DNA of 64,000 bases from Sandaracinaceae bacterium (GTDB lineage: Bacteria; Myxococcota_A; Polyangia; Polyangiales; Houyiibacteriaceae), in contig JACKEJ010000005.1 of the NCBI GenBank assembly GCA_020633055.1, forward strand, positions 372,001 through 436,000, in the 5' to 3' direction. How positions within the stretch are numbered: the stretch's first letter is position 1; each line of letters opens with the position of its first letter. Made by a program: the position numbers and the translations under genes. A model generated the notes under the pieces. The model worked only from the letters and a program-made list of their open reading frames with translations, had not been told where the DNA came from and made no database searches. Shown piece by piece: positions 26,443-34,987 of this stretch.

Positions 26443-26894
26443 GGAACCTCGTCGCGTTGCTCGCAGGCGTGCTGTTCAGCGCGGGCCTGATGCTGTCGGG
26501 CATGACCGACCCCGCGCGTGTCATCGGGTTCTTGGACCTCGCGGCGTGGGACCCGACGCTCATGTTCGTCATGGGTGGCGCGCTGCTGGTCACCACACCC
26601 ACCTTCCTGCTCTCGCGGCGCCGCGCGCGGCCCGTGTTGGACGCCACCTTCCACCCCCCGACGAAGACCGCCATCGAGCCGCGCCTCGTCGGAGGAGCGG
26701 CGCTGTTCGGCGTGGGCTGGGGTCTCGTGGGGCTCTGCCCTGGACCGGCGCTCACGTCGCTTGCGACCGGGCGCGTCGACGTCCTGCTGTTCGTTGTCGC
26801 GATGATCGCGAGCCTGTGGGCGGTGAGGCGCTGGGACCTCTCACGTGAGGCGCCGAGTGACACCGCGCGAGGAGCAGCAACCAGCGATGTCTGA
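26439..26894 (+). CDS. YeeE/YedE-family sulfur transporter, second half (DUF6691-like)
   Basis: A 151-residue membrane protein with a GTG start overlapping the first half by four bases. It has four helices and the repeated family motifs LSGMTDPARVIGFLDLAAWDPTLMFVMGGAL and GVGWGLVGLCPGPALTSL, with the conserved Cys in GLCPGPA. It pairs with the upstream protein to form one transporter. Its end overlaps the SulP gene by eight bases. Confidence 0.9.
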   Translation: MRNLVALLAGVLFSAGLMLSGMTDPARVIGFLDLAAWDPTLMFVMGGALLVTTPTFLLSRRRARPVLDATFHPPTKTAIEPRLVGGAALFGVGWGLVGLCPGPALTSLATGRVDVLLFVVAMIASLWAVRRWDLSREAPSDTARGAATSDV

Positions 26895-28722
26895 GCGTGC
26901 CGCACGTGCCCCGGGTCCGAGGCTGCCGCTGCCCGAGTGGGCGCGGGGCTACGACCGGGACACGTTGCGCGCCGACGCCATCGCGGGCGCCATCGTCGCT
27001 GCGGTGCTCATCCCGCAGGCCATGGCGTACGCCACCCTCGCCAACCTTCCGCCCATCGTGGGGCTCTACGCCGCGGCGGTGGCCCCCCTGTTCTATCCGC
27101 TGCTGGCGAGCTCACGGCGACTGGCCGTGGGCCCCGTAGCGCTCGACTCCATGTTGGTCGCCGGCACGCTCGCGAGCATCGGCGCCGTGGCCGTCGGCGA
27201 GCGCGTCGCGTATGGCGCACTGCTGGCGTTGATGGTGGGAGCCGTGCTGTTCGTGCTGGGCACGCTGCGCTTCGGCTTCGTGGCCAACTTCCTCTCGCGT
27301 CCGGTCGTGCTGGGCTTCACCGCGGGCGCCGCGCTGCTGATCGCCTCGGGGCAGCTCGGACCCCTGCTGGGTGTGCGCGTGCCTTCGGGTGGAGGCCTGC
27401 CCGGGGTCGTGCGCTCCGTGATCGAGGCCGCGCCGCGCACGCACCTGCCCACCCTGATCGTCGGAGCGAGCAGCGTCGCTCTCCTGCTCGTGCTCCGGAA
27501 GCCCCTCCCCCGCGCCTCCGCCCCCTTGGTCCTCGGCGCCGCACTCGGCGCGTCCCAACTGCTGGATCTCGCGTCGCTGGGGGTGCGTGTGGTGGGCGAG
27601 CTCCCGCGCGGTCTGCCCATGCCGCGCCTGCCCGACGCCGCGTTCGTCCGAGACGCACCGTTCGACCTCCTGCTGCCTGCCGCGCTGACCATCGCGCTGG
27701 TGGCGTTCACCGAGGGCATCGCCACTGCGCGCGCGATGACGGACGCGGGCCAAGTGGTGCGCCCGAGCCGTGAGCTGGCCGCCTTGGGCGTCGCCAACCT
27801 GGCGGCTGGGCTGTGTGGGGGCTACCCGGTCACGGGTGGCCTGTCGCGCTCCGCCATCAACCGCGGCGCCGGCGCGCGCACCCCGGTCGCCGGGATGGTG
27901 AGCGCGGCGCTGGTGGCTGCGGCGCTCGTGTGGGCCACCGGTGCGCTGTACGCGCTGCCCATGGCGAGCCTGGCGGCGTTGGTGATCGTGGCCGTGCTGA
28001 AGCTCATCGAGGTGTCCGCGGCGCGCCGCATCGCACGCACGAAGCGCCGCGACGCCGTCGTGCTCGGGCTCACCCTCGTCGCGACCGCGCTGCTCGGCGC
28101 GCAGACCGGCCTGTTGGTGGGGGTCGCGCTGTCGGTGGGGGCGTTCTTGGTGAGCACGTCGCGCCCACACTTCGCGCTGCTCGGGCGCATCCCCGGCACG
28201 CAGAGCTACCTCAACGTCGACCGGCATCCGCACGCCGTACCGACCGACGGGGTCGCCGTGCTGCGCATCGACGCGCAGCTGTACTTCGGCAACGTGACGT
28301 TCCTGCAGGACTGCGTGCGCGACCTGGTCCGCGATCACCGCGAGCGCGGCGAAGCGCTGCACACGCTGGTGTTGGAGGCCGCGGGGGTGAACGACCTCGA
28401 CAGCGCGGCGGCGGAGACGCTCGACGCGCTCGACCTCGAGCTCGAGCAGGCGGGCGTGCGGCTGTTCATGTCGCGCGTGAAGGGCCCCGTGCGCGAGGTG
28501 CTGGCGCGCACGACCATGCTGCAGCGGTTGGCCCGCACGGGGCGCATCTTCCTCGGTACGCACGAGGCGGTGGTGCGCGCGACCAGCCACGAACCGCTCG
28601 TCGGTCGAGACCCGGAGCTGGACCCGGACCCCCGCGCGCTGCCCGACCGGCTCGGCTGTGGCGAGACCGCACGGCGCTTGATCGCCACTCCGGCCAAGTT
28701 CGAAGCAGGCCATGGGATCTGA
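26887..28722 (+). CDS. SulP-family sulfate/anion permease
   Basis: A 611-residue protein. ATG 26887 has GAGGAG about 12 bases upstream and is preferred over GTG 26845, which lies deep inside the previous gene. Residues ~25-430 hold the 10-14 helices of a SulP transporter, with AIAGAIVAAVLIPQAMAYA and the family's GLYAA and GGYPVTGGLSRSA signatures. Residues ~450-560 are a cytosolic STAS domain (VLRIDAQLYFGNV, VNDLDSAAAETL). Substrate is unknown in detail; the sulfur neighbours favour sulfate or sulfite, though bicarbonate is possible. Confidence 0.9.
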   Translation: MSERAARAPGPRLPLPEWARGYDRDTLRADAIAGAIVAAVLIPQAMAYATLANLPPIVGLYAAAVAPLFYPLLASSRRLAVGPVALDSMLVAGTLASIGAVAVGERVAYGALLALMVGAVLFVLGTLRFGFVANFLSRPVVLGFTAGAALLIASGQLGPLLGVRVPSGGGLPGVVRSVIEAAPRTHLPTLIVGASSVALLLVLRKPLPRASAPLVLGAALGASQLLDLASLGVRVVGELPRGLPMPRLPDAAFVRDAPFDLLLPAALTIALVAFTEGIATARAMTDAGQVVRPSRELAALGVANLAAGLCGGYPVTGGLSRSAINRGAGARTPVAGMVSAALVAAALVWATGALYALPMASLAALVIVAVLKLIEVSAARRIARTKRRDAVVLGLTLVATALLGAQTGLLVGVALSVGAFLVSTSRPHFALLGRIPGTQSYLNVDRHPHAVPTDGVAVLRIDAQLYFGNVTFLQDCVRDLVRDHRERGEALHTLVLEAAGVNDLDSAAAETLDALDLELEQAGVRLFMSRVKGPVREVLARTTMLQRLARTGRIFLGTHEAVVRATSHEPLVGRDPELDPDPRALPDRLGCGETARRLIATPAKFEAGHGI

Positions 28723-28976
28723 GCGCAATTTTCGTACACCACGCGCGACAACATGCAGCCCGCAGCGCTCGATAGCGCAATCCCATCGCAAAAATACACG
28801 CTCCGACCCTGTTTCAATACGGAAACAAGCGTCCGAAGCGACAGCTCATCCGGCCACATCCCTGGTTGATCACCGCGCATCGTGCTAACCACAAGGCCTC
28901 GGGTCCGGAAATCACGCGGGGATGAATGTTCCCGCGGCCGCGCGCTACCAAGCCCGGGGTCCTTACGGAGGCAGCG

Positions 28977-31900
28977 ATGAGAGCCAATAGACTGGGATTG
29001 TTCTGTGCAGTGTGGGGGGCGCTCGCCCTCGGGAGCGCGAGTGTCACATCGGCGCAGTGTCCAGTCGGACCGGCCGGAGCCGACATCACCGCCCTCGTGA
29101 ACGAATGCACGATGAACGGCTACATGGTCTTCATTGGCACGCCCAGTGCGGAGATGCTGATGGGGACCGCCGGAGACGACTGCATCTTCGGGCTCGGTGG
29201 CACGAACTTCATCAACGCACTCGGAGGCGCGGACTGCATCTACGGCGGCCCCGACCAAGACATCATCAACGGCGGAGGCGGCGCCGATACCATCTGGGCC
29301 GGGAGCGGCAACGACGTCGTCAACGGAAATGGCGGCGACGACGTCATCTTCGGCGGCGACGGCAGCGATACCCTGATCGGAGATAGGGGGAACGACACCA
29401 TCAATGGCGAAGGTGACGCGGACACGATACTTGGCGTCGGTGGTGCGGACGTACTCTCCGGCGGCGATGGTGACGACACGATCGACGGCGGAGGCGGCAA
29501 CGACCAGATTTCGGGCAACGCGGGGAATGACACGGTCGTGGGCGGGACAGGCGTGGACACCATCTTCGGCAACGACGGCGCGGACGAACTCCGCGGTGGG
29601 AACGGAAACGACATCATCGATGGCGGAGCTGACGACGACCAGATTTTTGGGGAAGGCAACATGGACACGCTCGTGGGCGGGCCCGGGGCAGACACTATCG
29701 ATGGCGGAGCGGGAGGCGACACGATCAACGGTGGTGATGGTGACGACACGTTGCTGGGCGGAACGGGTACGGGCGTCGACATCATCAACGGCGACGACGG
29801 TGACGATCAGATCCAGGGCGGCGAGGGTTCCGACGTGCTTACGGGAGGTCTCGGCGCCGACACGATTGATGGCGAGTCTGGCGACGACGTGATCTTCGGC
29901 GGAGATGGCGGTGACACGCTAAACGGGGGCACCGGCGCCGACACGATCAACGGCGGCGACGGGAACGACACGATCAACGGCGACGACGACATGGACACGT
30001 TGAACGGAGATGCGGGCGACGACATCATCAACGGCGGCGCCAACTCGGACATCATCAACGGTGGCGACGGGAACGATCAGCTCTCCGGCGGCACGGGTCC
30101 CGACACGATCCACGGCGACGCGGGCGAGGACCGCATCTTCGGTGACGGTGGTGCCGACACGCTCTTCGGCGACGCAGGGCGCGACCTGATCTTTGGTGGC
30201 GGCGCCGCCGACGTCATCCGCGGTGGGGCCGACAACGACACGTTGCACGGCGGCACCGGAAACGACGACCTCTTCGGCGAGGCGGGCCGCGACAACCTCT
30301 TCGGCGGGGTGGGCCAGGACGACCTCGACGGCGGCACCGAGGACGACTTCTGCAACAGCGGCGATCAGGTCGACACCATGATGAACACGTCCGTGGGCTC
30401 GGGCACCGGCCCTCCGGGTCCCGCCGCGGACGGCGACACGTTCACGAGCTGCGACGCGCTCCTGACGTACGCCACGCTCGGCGACGTGGAGGCGGTCACG
30501 GTGCACGGCCGCGCCGCGCTGCGCTTCACCACGCAGAGCGAAGCGGGCACACAGGGCTTCGAGGTGTTCCGACGCGAGGGTGAGGCGCTCGTGCCCGTGG
30601 GGCCTGCGCTGGTGCCGGGTCTGATCAGCGCGCCGCAGGGCGGGACGTACTACGTCGCCGACGCCGGTCTGCGCGCGGGGGCCACCTACAGCTTCGTCGA
30701 GGTCACGGTGGACGGACAGCGCCACGGGCTGGGCGAGCGCACGGTGGCCCAGGGTGGGGTCGCCGACGTGACGCTGACGGACGGGCTCTTCGCGGCTCCG
30801 CACACGCCCGTAGCGGTGCTCGCGGCGACGCCGAAGGCCGGTGACGAGCCGGACACGGCTCCGGTCGCGCTCTACCTGGGTGTCGGGGCGACCGGGGTGT
30901 ATCGGGTCGACGCCACGCAGATCGCGGCGGCGCTCCAGCTGTCTCTCGTAGACGCCGAGGCACACCTCGCGGCGCACACGCTCGCGCTCACCGTGGCTGG
31001 CGAACCCGTCGCGTGGTGGAGCGAGCCAGGGGCGAGCAGCCTGCTGTTCTACGGCGAAGCCCGCGACAGCATGTACCTGGCGGACAACCTGTACCGCCTC
31101 TCCGTCGGCGCGGGCTCGGATGTCTCCGTGCGCGACGCGGGGGCCGCGAGCGGCGGCGAGGGCAGCACGTCCGAGCAGCTGGTGCGCGCCGAGGTGGACG
31201 TCACGGCTGCAACCGTGATGAACCCCGACGCCGAGCAGGACTTCTGGTTCTGGCAGTACCTGGCTCCGCGACGCAACGCCGACTTCCCCATCACCCTGCC
31301 GTCCCCCACGGGTGCAGGCGATGCGCAGCTGGTGTTCGAAGTCCACGGCGCCACCACGCGACCCGACGCCATCGGGGAACACAGCGCCACCGTGCTCGTC
31401 AACGGCACGAACGTCGGCACGATCTCGTTCGAGGGCATGGTCCGTCGCGAGCTCGTGCTCGACATCGACGCGGCTCTCCTGCGCGACGGGCCCAACACGG
31501 TGCGGCTCACGGGCGGCGGCGCGTCGCACAGCATCGTCTGGGTCGACGCGGTGAGCGCGCGCTACACGCGTTCACTGGCGAGCGTCGGCTCGGGTGCCGG
31601 CTTCACGGCCGAAGCCGACGGGACCGTGCGCCTCGGCGGCCTGACCGGCGCCGACATCCTGGTGCTGGACGTCAGCGACCCCGCGGCGCCCGTGCGGCTG
31701 CAGGGCCTCACGGAAGAGGTCGACGGTGCTGGCGTGGCGGTACGGCTCGCTGCAGACGCCGGAGCGCGCTACGTGGCCGCGACGAGCGAAGGTGTGCGGA
31801 CGCCGCGCCTGACGGTCGACTACGCCTCGGACCTGCGCCATGCGCCCGGCGCCGAGTACGTCGTGATCGCGCCCCGCGCGGTGTTCTCGGGCGCGCGTGC

Positions 31901-33131
31901 GCTCGTGGCGCACCGTGAGGCGCAGGGCTTGTCCACGGCCCTCGTGGACCTCGCAGACGTCTACGACGAGTTCGCCTTCGGGACGCCCGATCCGCACGCG
32001 ATCCGAGCGTTCCTGCAGCACGCCAGCGAGCAGTGGACCACCCCCCCACGCTACGTGGTGCTCGCGGGCACGGGTTCGTTCGACTACAAGAACGTGCTCG
32101 GCCTGAACGGAAACCTCGTTCCCGCCCTGATGGTGAACACCGACAACGGGCTCTACGCGAGCGACACGGCGTTCGCGGACTTCAACGACGACGGTCGGCC
32201 GGAGCTCCTGCTGGGACGCTTGCCGGTGGTCAGCGACGACGAACTACAGGCCTTCGTCACGCGCATCGCCGCGTACGAGGCCAACCTCGACGCGCAGACG
32301 GACCGGACGCTGTTCCTCTCGGACGGCTCGGACTCGCGCTTCGACGTCGCGACCGACGCGCTGACCGCGCTCGTCAACGTCCTCTCGGACGCCGCGGCGG
32401 TCGAGCAGCTCTACCGCTCGAACCTCAGCCTCGATCTGACGCGCACGCGGCTCTTCGAGGCCCTCGACGAGGGCGTCTTCTGGGTCAACTACACGGGCCA
32501 CGGAGCGCTCAACGCGCTGGCCAGCGACGGGCTCCTGACGGCCGCGGACGTCCCGACCCTCAGCGCTGCCGAGCTGCCCTTCTTCACGACGATGACGTGC
32601 ACGACGTCGCGCTTCGAGCTGCCCGGCTTCACGAGCTTCGGCGAGGCGATGAGCAACTCCGAGACGTCCATCGGTGTGTGGGGCGCCTCCGGGCTCAGCG
32701 CCGAGGAGCAGGCCCAGCCCATGCTGCAGGGCTTCACGCGCGCCCTCTACGGAGACGCGCGGACGGTGGGTGAGGCCATCGAAGGGGCCTACGGCGCGCT
32801 CGCGGACAACCACGGCAGCGCGCGCGACATGTACGCCATCTACAACCTGCTGGGCGACCCCGCGACCCAGCTGAAGGACCGCAGCCCAGAGTTCATCATC
32901 CCGCCCAGCGAGGACGCCGGAACGCCGGGCGCAGACGCAGGGTCGGGACGCCCCCTCCCGACGGGCGACGCCAGCGTGGCCGTGGACCTCGGCGGCGGTA
33001 CGACGACGCCCCCGCCCGGTGGCGACATGAGCGGCGGAGCGTGCAGCGCGGGTAGCGGAACCGATGGTCGCACCGTGTGGCTGCTGGCGCTCGCGGTGGT
33101 CGCGGCGGGCGTCCGCCGGCGGCGGCGCTGA
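28977..33131 (+). CDS. RTX-repeat / gingipain-like C25 protease chimera with MYXO-CTERM-like tail
   Basis: A 1384-residue secreted protein. An N-terminal signal peptide (to about 27, ASVTSAQC) follows an ATG with GGAGG upstream. Residues ~55-455 are about 40 RTX nonapeptides (GGXGXDXIX). Residues ~490-950 are beta-rich linkers. Residues ~960-1315 form a C25 peptidase domain: YVVIAPRAVF, VLAGTGSFDYKN, DFNDDGRPELLLGRLPV, catalytic His ~1175 in NYTGHG and Cys ~1208 in TMTCTT, and YNLLGDPAT. An Asp/Pro-rich linker leads to ACSAGSG, one hydrophobic helix and RRRRR, the layout of MYXO-CTERM sorting signals. Calcium-stabilised surface protease is inferred. Confidence 0.85.
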   Translation: MRANRLGLFCAVWGALALGSASVTSAQCPVGPAGADITALVNECTMNGYMVFIGTPSAEMLMGTAGDDCIFGLGGTNFINALGGADCIYGGPDQDIINGGGGADTIWAGSGNDVVNGNGGDDVIFGGDGSDTLIGDRGNDTINGEGDADTILGVGGADVLSGGDGDDTIDGGGGNDQISGNAGNDTVVGGTGVDTIFGNDGADELRGGNGNDIIDGGADDDQIFGEGNMDTLVGGPGADTIDGGAGGDTINGGDGDDTLLGGTGTGVDIINGDDGDDQIQGGEGSDVLTGGLGADTIDGESGDDVIFGGDGGDTLNGGTGADTINGGDGNDTINGDDDMDTLNGDAGDDIINGGANSDIINGGDGNDQLSGGTGPDTIHGDAGEDRIFGDGGADTLFGDAGRDLIFGGGAADVIRGGADNDTLHGGTGNDDLFGEAGRDNLFGGVGQDDLDGGTEDDFCNSGDQVDTMMNTSVGSGTGPPGPAADGDTFTSCDALLTYATLGDVEAVTVHGRAALRFTTQSEAGTQGFEVFRREGEALVPVGPALVPGLISAPQGGTYYVADAGLRAGATYSFVEVTVDGQRHGLGERTVAQGGVADVTLTDGLFAAPHTPVAVLAATPKAGDEPDTAPVALYLGVGATGVYRVDATQIAAALQLSLVDAEAHLAAHTLALTVAGEPVAWWSEPGASSLLFYGEARDSMYLADNLYRLSVGAGSDVSVRDAGAASGGEGSTSEQLVRAEVDVTAATVMNPDAEQDFWFWQYLAPRRNADFPITLPSPTGAGDAQLVFEVHGATTRPDAIGEHSATVLVNGTNVGTISFEGMVRRELVLDIDAALLRDGPNTVRLTGGGASHSIVWVDAVSARYTRSLASVGSGAGFTAEADGTVRLGGLTGADILVLDVSDPAAPVRLQGLTEEVDGAGVAVRLAADAGARYVAATSEGVRTPRLTVDYASDLRHAPGAEYVVIAPRAVFSGARALVAHREAQGLSTALVDLADVYDEFAFGTPDPHAIRAFLQHASEQWTTPPRYVVLAGTGSFDYKNVLGLNGNLVPALMVNTDNGLYASDTAFADFNDDGRPELLLGRLPVVSDDELQAFVTRIAAYEANLDAQTDRTLFLSDGSDSRFDVATDALTALVNVLSDAAAVEQLYRSNLSLDLTRTRLFEALDEGVFWVNYTGHGALNALASDGLLTAADVPTLSAAELPFFTTMTCTTSRFELPGFTSFGEAMSNSETSIGVWGASGLSAEEQAQPMLQGFTRALYGDARTVGEAIEGAYGALADNHGSARDMYAIYNLLGDPATQLKDRSPEFIIPPSEDAGTPGADAGSGRPLPTGDASVAVDLGGGTTTPPPGGDMSGGACSAGSGTDGRTVWLLALAVVAAGVRRRRR
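29230..30350 (+). repeat. Coding RTX repeat array
   Basis: About 1.1 kb of the protease gene consists of degenerate 27-base units encoding GGXGXDXIX nonapeptides, rich in GGCGGCGACGG and GACACGATCAACGGCGG blocks. Unit sequences vary, so this is an old array. It is the largest tandem repeat in the window and could support slippage or intragenic recombination. Confidence 0.9.
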
Positions 33132-33137
33132 ACACGC

Positions 33138-33157
33138 GGGGGCGCGGTCGCGTCCCC
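33138..33157. terminator. Stem-loop between convergent genes
   Basis: GGGGGCGCG-GT-CGCGTCCCC forms a 9-bp stem with one G-T pair, just after the protease stop and before the convergent kinase gene. There is no T-run, so it may only weakly stop transcription. Confidence 0.35.
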
Positions 33158-33171
33158 GAGGTGCACCCTCA

Positions 33172-33249
33172 CGCGCGGCGCTCAGCTGCGTGTGAGCTCG
33201 GCGAGCGTGGCGCGCGGCGCTCAGCTGCGTGTGAGCTCGGAGAGCGTCG
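33172..33249. repeat. 39-bp tandem duplication at the kinase 3' end
   Basis: Copies 33172-33210 and 33211-33249 match at 37 of 39 bases. The right copy contains the last eight codons and the stop of the minus-strand histidine kinase; the left copy is a duplicated, untranslated image of that end. The differences are C/A at offset 31 and G/C at offset 38. Confidence 0.9.
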
Positions 33250-34987
33250 CGTCCCCTTGCGACTCGCCGGGGTCCGGGGTCGGCCCCGCGCACGGCACGT
33301 AGACGCGGAAGCCCGCACCCCCCGTGAGGCCAGCGCCGAGGTCGATGCTCCCCCCGTGGTCCTCGACGATGCGCTGCACGATGGCAAGGCCGAGCCCAGT
33401 GCCGGTGGCCTTCGTCGTGTAGTAGGGCTCGAACACGGCGTCGCGTTGGTCGAGCGGCACACCCGGGCCGTTGTCCAGCACCGACACCAGCACCCCCTCG
33501 CGCTCCGCGCGCAGCACCACGCGCACGACACCGCCGCGCGCACCGTGACGCGCGAGCGCCGCGTCGCGCCCGTTCTGCACCAGGTTGACCAGCACCTGCG
33601 CCAGCTGCTCGCGGTCCGCCCGGACGCTGGGGATGGCCCCCTCGACGCGCAGCTCGGGGGCGAGGTCGTCGTGCGCGTGGAGGGTGGTGACCTGCTCGGC
33701 CACTCGCACCAGGTCCACGTCCGAGAGCCTCGGGCGCGGCATGCGGGCGAACTCGCTGAACTCGCTCACGATGCGCTTCATCCGCTCGACCTCTTCGAGG
33801 ATGGTCAACGTGGACTCCTCGAAGATCTCGTCGAAGTCGGGGTGCCGCTTGGCGTACGTCTTGCGCATGGTCTCGATGGAGACCTGGATGGGCGACAGCG
33901 GGTTCTTGATCTCGTGGGCGATCCGCCGCGCGATGTCGCGCCAGGCCGCGATGCGCTCGGCGCGTCGCAGCTTCTGGCGGGCCGACTTGAGCTCGCGTGT
34001 CATGTGGTTGAACGCGCTGAACGTCCGGCCCACCTCGCCGCCCGCCCGTTCGTCGATGGCCTGCTCCAGGTCGCCCTCGCCGATGCGGGTGGCGGCGTCC
34101 TCGAGCGCGCGCAGCGGACGCGAGAGGCGCATGGCGACGAGCGTGGCGAAGAGCAGCGCGAGCAGCGCGGCGACGGCCGCCGCGACGAGCCCCTCGCGGA
34201 ACAGTCCGTCCAGCTGCGCTTCGAGGTCCGCGTCGTCGATGGCGGCCAGCAGCTCGTAGCGGTCTTCGCCCGAGGCCGAGCGGAAGGTGTAGACGTGCGC
34301 CCGCCCGCCGCCGACGCGCACCTCGGCAGGCAGCGCGTCCCCCGGCCGGACGAGCGCCGTGCGGACCGCGCTGTCGGCGCCGAACCAGCGCTCGGCGCGG
34401 GCGGCGTCCAGGAACGATCCGCCGAGCAACGCCACGCGCACGCCGTCGCGCTCCACCGCACAGCCCGTGACCCACACACGCTCGTCGCGCGCAGGCGCCG
34501 CCGAGTCCCGCACGCGCATGGTGGTGACGAACGGCTGATCACCGCTGCGCTCCAGCTCCTGGAGCAGCTCGAGCTCCCGCGCGCCGGCCAACGATGGATA
34601 GTGGCCCGCACCGAGCACACGCCCGCGATCCGCGCCCCGCGCGTCGAGCAGCAGCAGCGCATCGAACCCGACCGACTGCATCAGCGGCGGCAGGGAGCGC
34701 TCCAGCTCCGCCTGCTCGGGCCCCTGGAAGTGCGCGCGCGCCAGGTCGAGCATGACGCGGTCGACGAGCAGGTCGTGTTCGCACAGGCGCACCAGCGTGG
34801 CGCTCATGTCCGCCGCGTGGCGCGCGAGCAACCTCCGCCCCGCCTCGGTGCGCGTGTCCAGCTGCCGTGCGTACGCTTCGCGCGTGCGTGCCTCGATGCC
34901 GCGCTGCGCCAACAGCCCGACCACCGCCATGGGGAGCCACGCGACCAGCACGAAGGCCAGCGAGAGACGCACGCGCAGGCTCTTCAC
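33221..34987 (-). CDS. NtrY-like membrane histidine kinase
   Basis: A 588-residue kinase with a GTG start overlapping the upstream gene's stop (GTGA). Residues ~7-27 and ~265-290 are membrane helices flanking a ~235-residue extracytoplasmic sensor, probably a dCACHE-like fold. A HAMP domain follows (RLSRPLRALEDAATRI), then the H-box RRIAHEIKNPLSPIQ (His ~356) and the ATPase domain with NLVQNGRDAA, DNGPGVPL and GTGLGLAIV. The overall layout is that of NtrY and related nitrogen or envelope sensors. No response regulator is adjacent. It is the last gene of the PBP operon. Confidence 0.9.
   Translation of the reverse strand: MKSLRVRLSLAFVLVAWLPMAVVGLLAQRGIEARTREAYARQLDTRTEAGRRLLARHAADMSATLVRLCEHDLLVDRVMLDLARAHFQGPEQAELERSLPPLMQSVGFDALLLLDARGADRGRVLGAGHYPSLAGARELELLQELERSGDQPFVTTMRVRDSAAPARDERVWVTGCAVERDGVRVALLGGSFLDAARAERWFGADSAVRTALVRPGDALPAEVRVGGGRAHVYTFRSASGEDRYELLAAIDDADLEAQLDGLFREGLVAAAVAALLALLFATLVAMRLSRPLRALEDAATRIGEGDLEQAIDERAGGEVGRTFSAFNHMTRELKSARQKLRRAERIAAWRDIARRIAHEIKNPLSPIQVSIETMRKTYAKRHPDFDEIFEESTLTILEEVERMKRIVSEFSEFARMPRPRLSDVDLVRVAEQVTTLHAHDDLAPELRVEGAIPSVRADREQLAQVLVNLVQNGRDAALARHGARGGVVRVVLRAEREGVLVSVLDNGPGVPLDQRDAVFEPYYTTKATGTGLGLAIVQRIVEDHGGSIDLGAGLTGGAGFRVYVPCAGPTPDPGESQGDATLSELTRS

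Noticed and set aside
29230..30350. Regular repeats suggesting a CRISPR array
   Set aside because: The 27-base periodicity is in frame and encodes RTX nonapeptides with no unique spacers.
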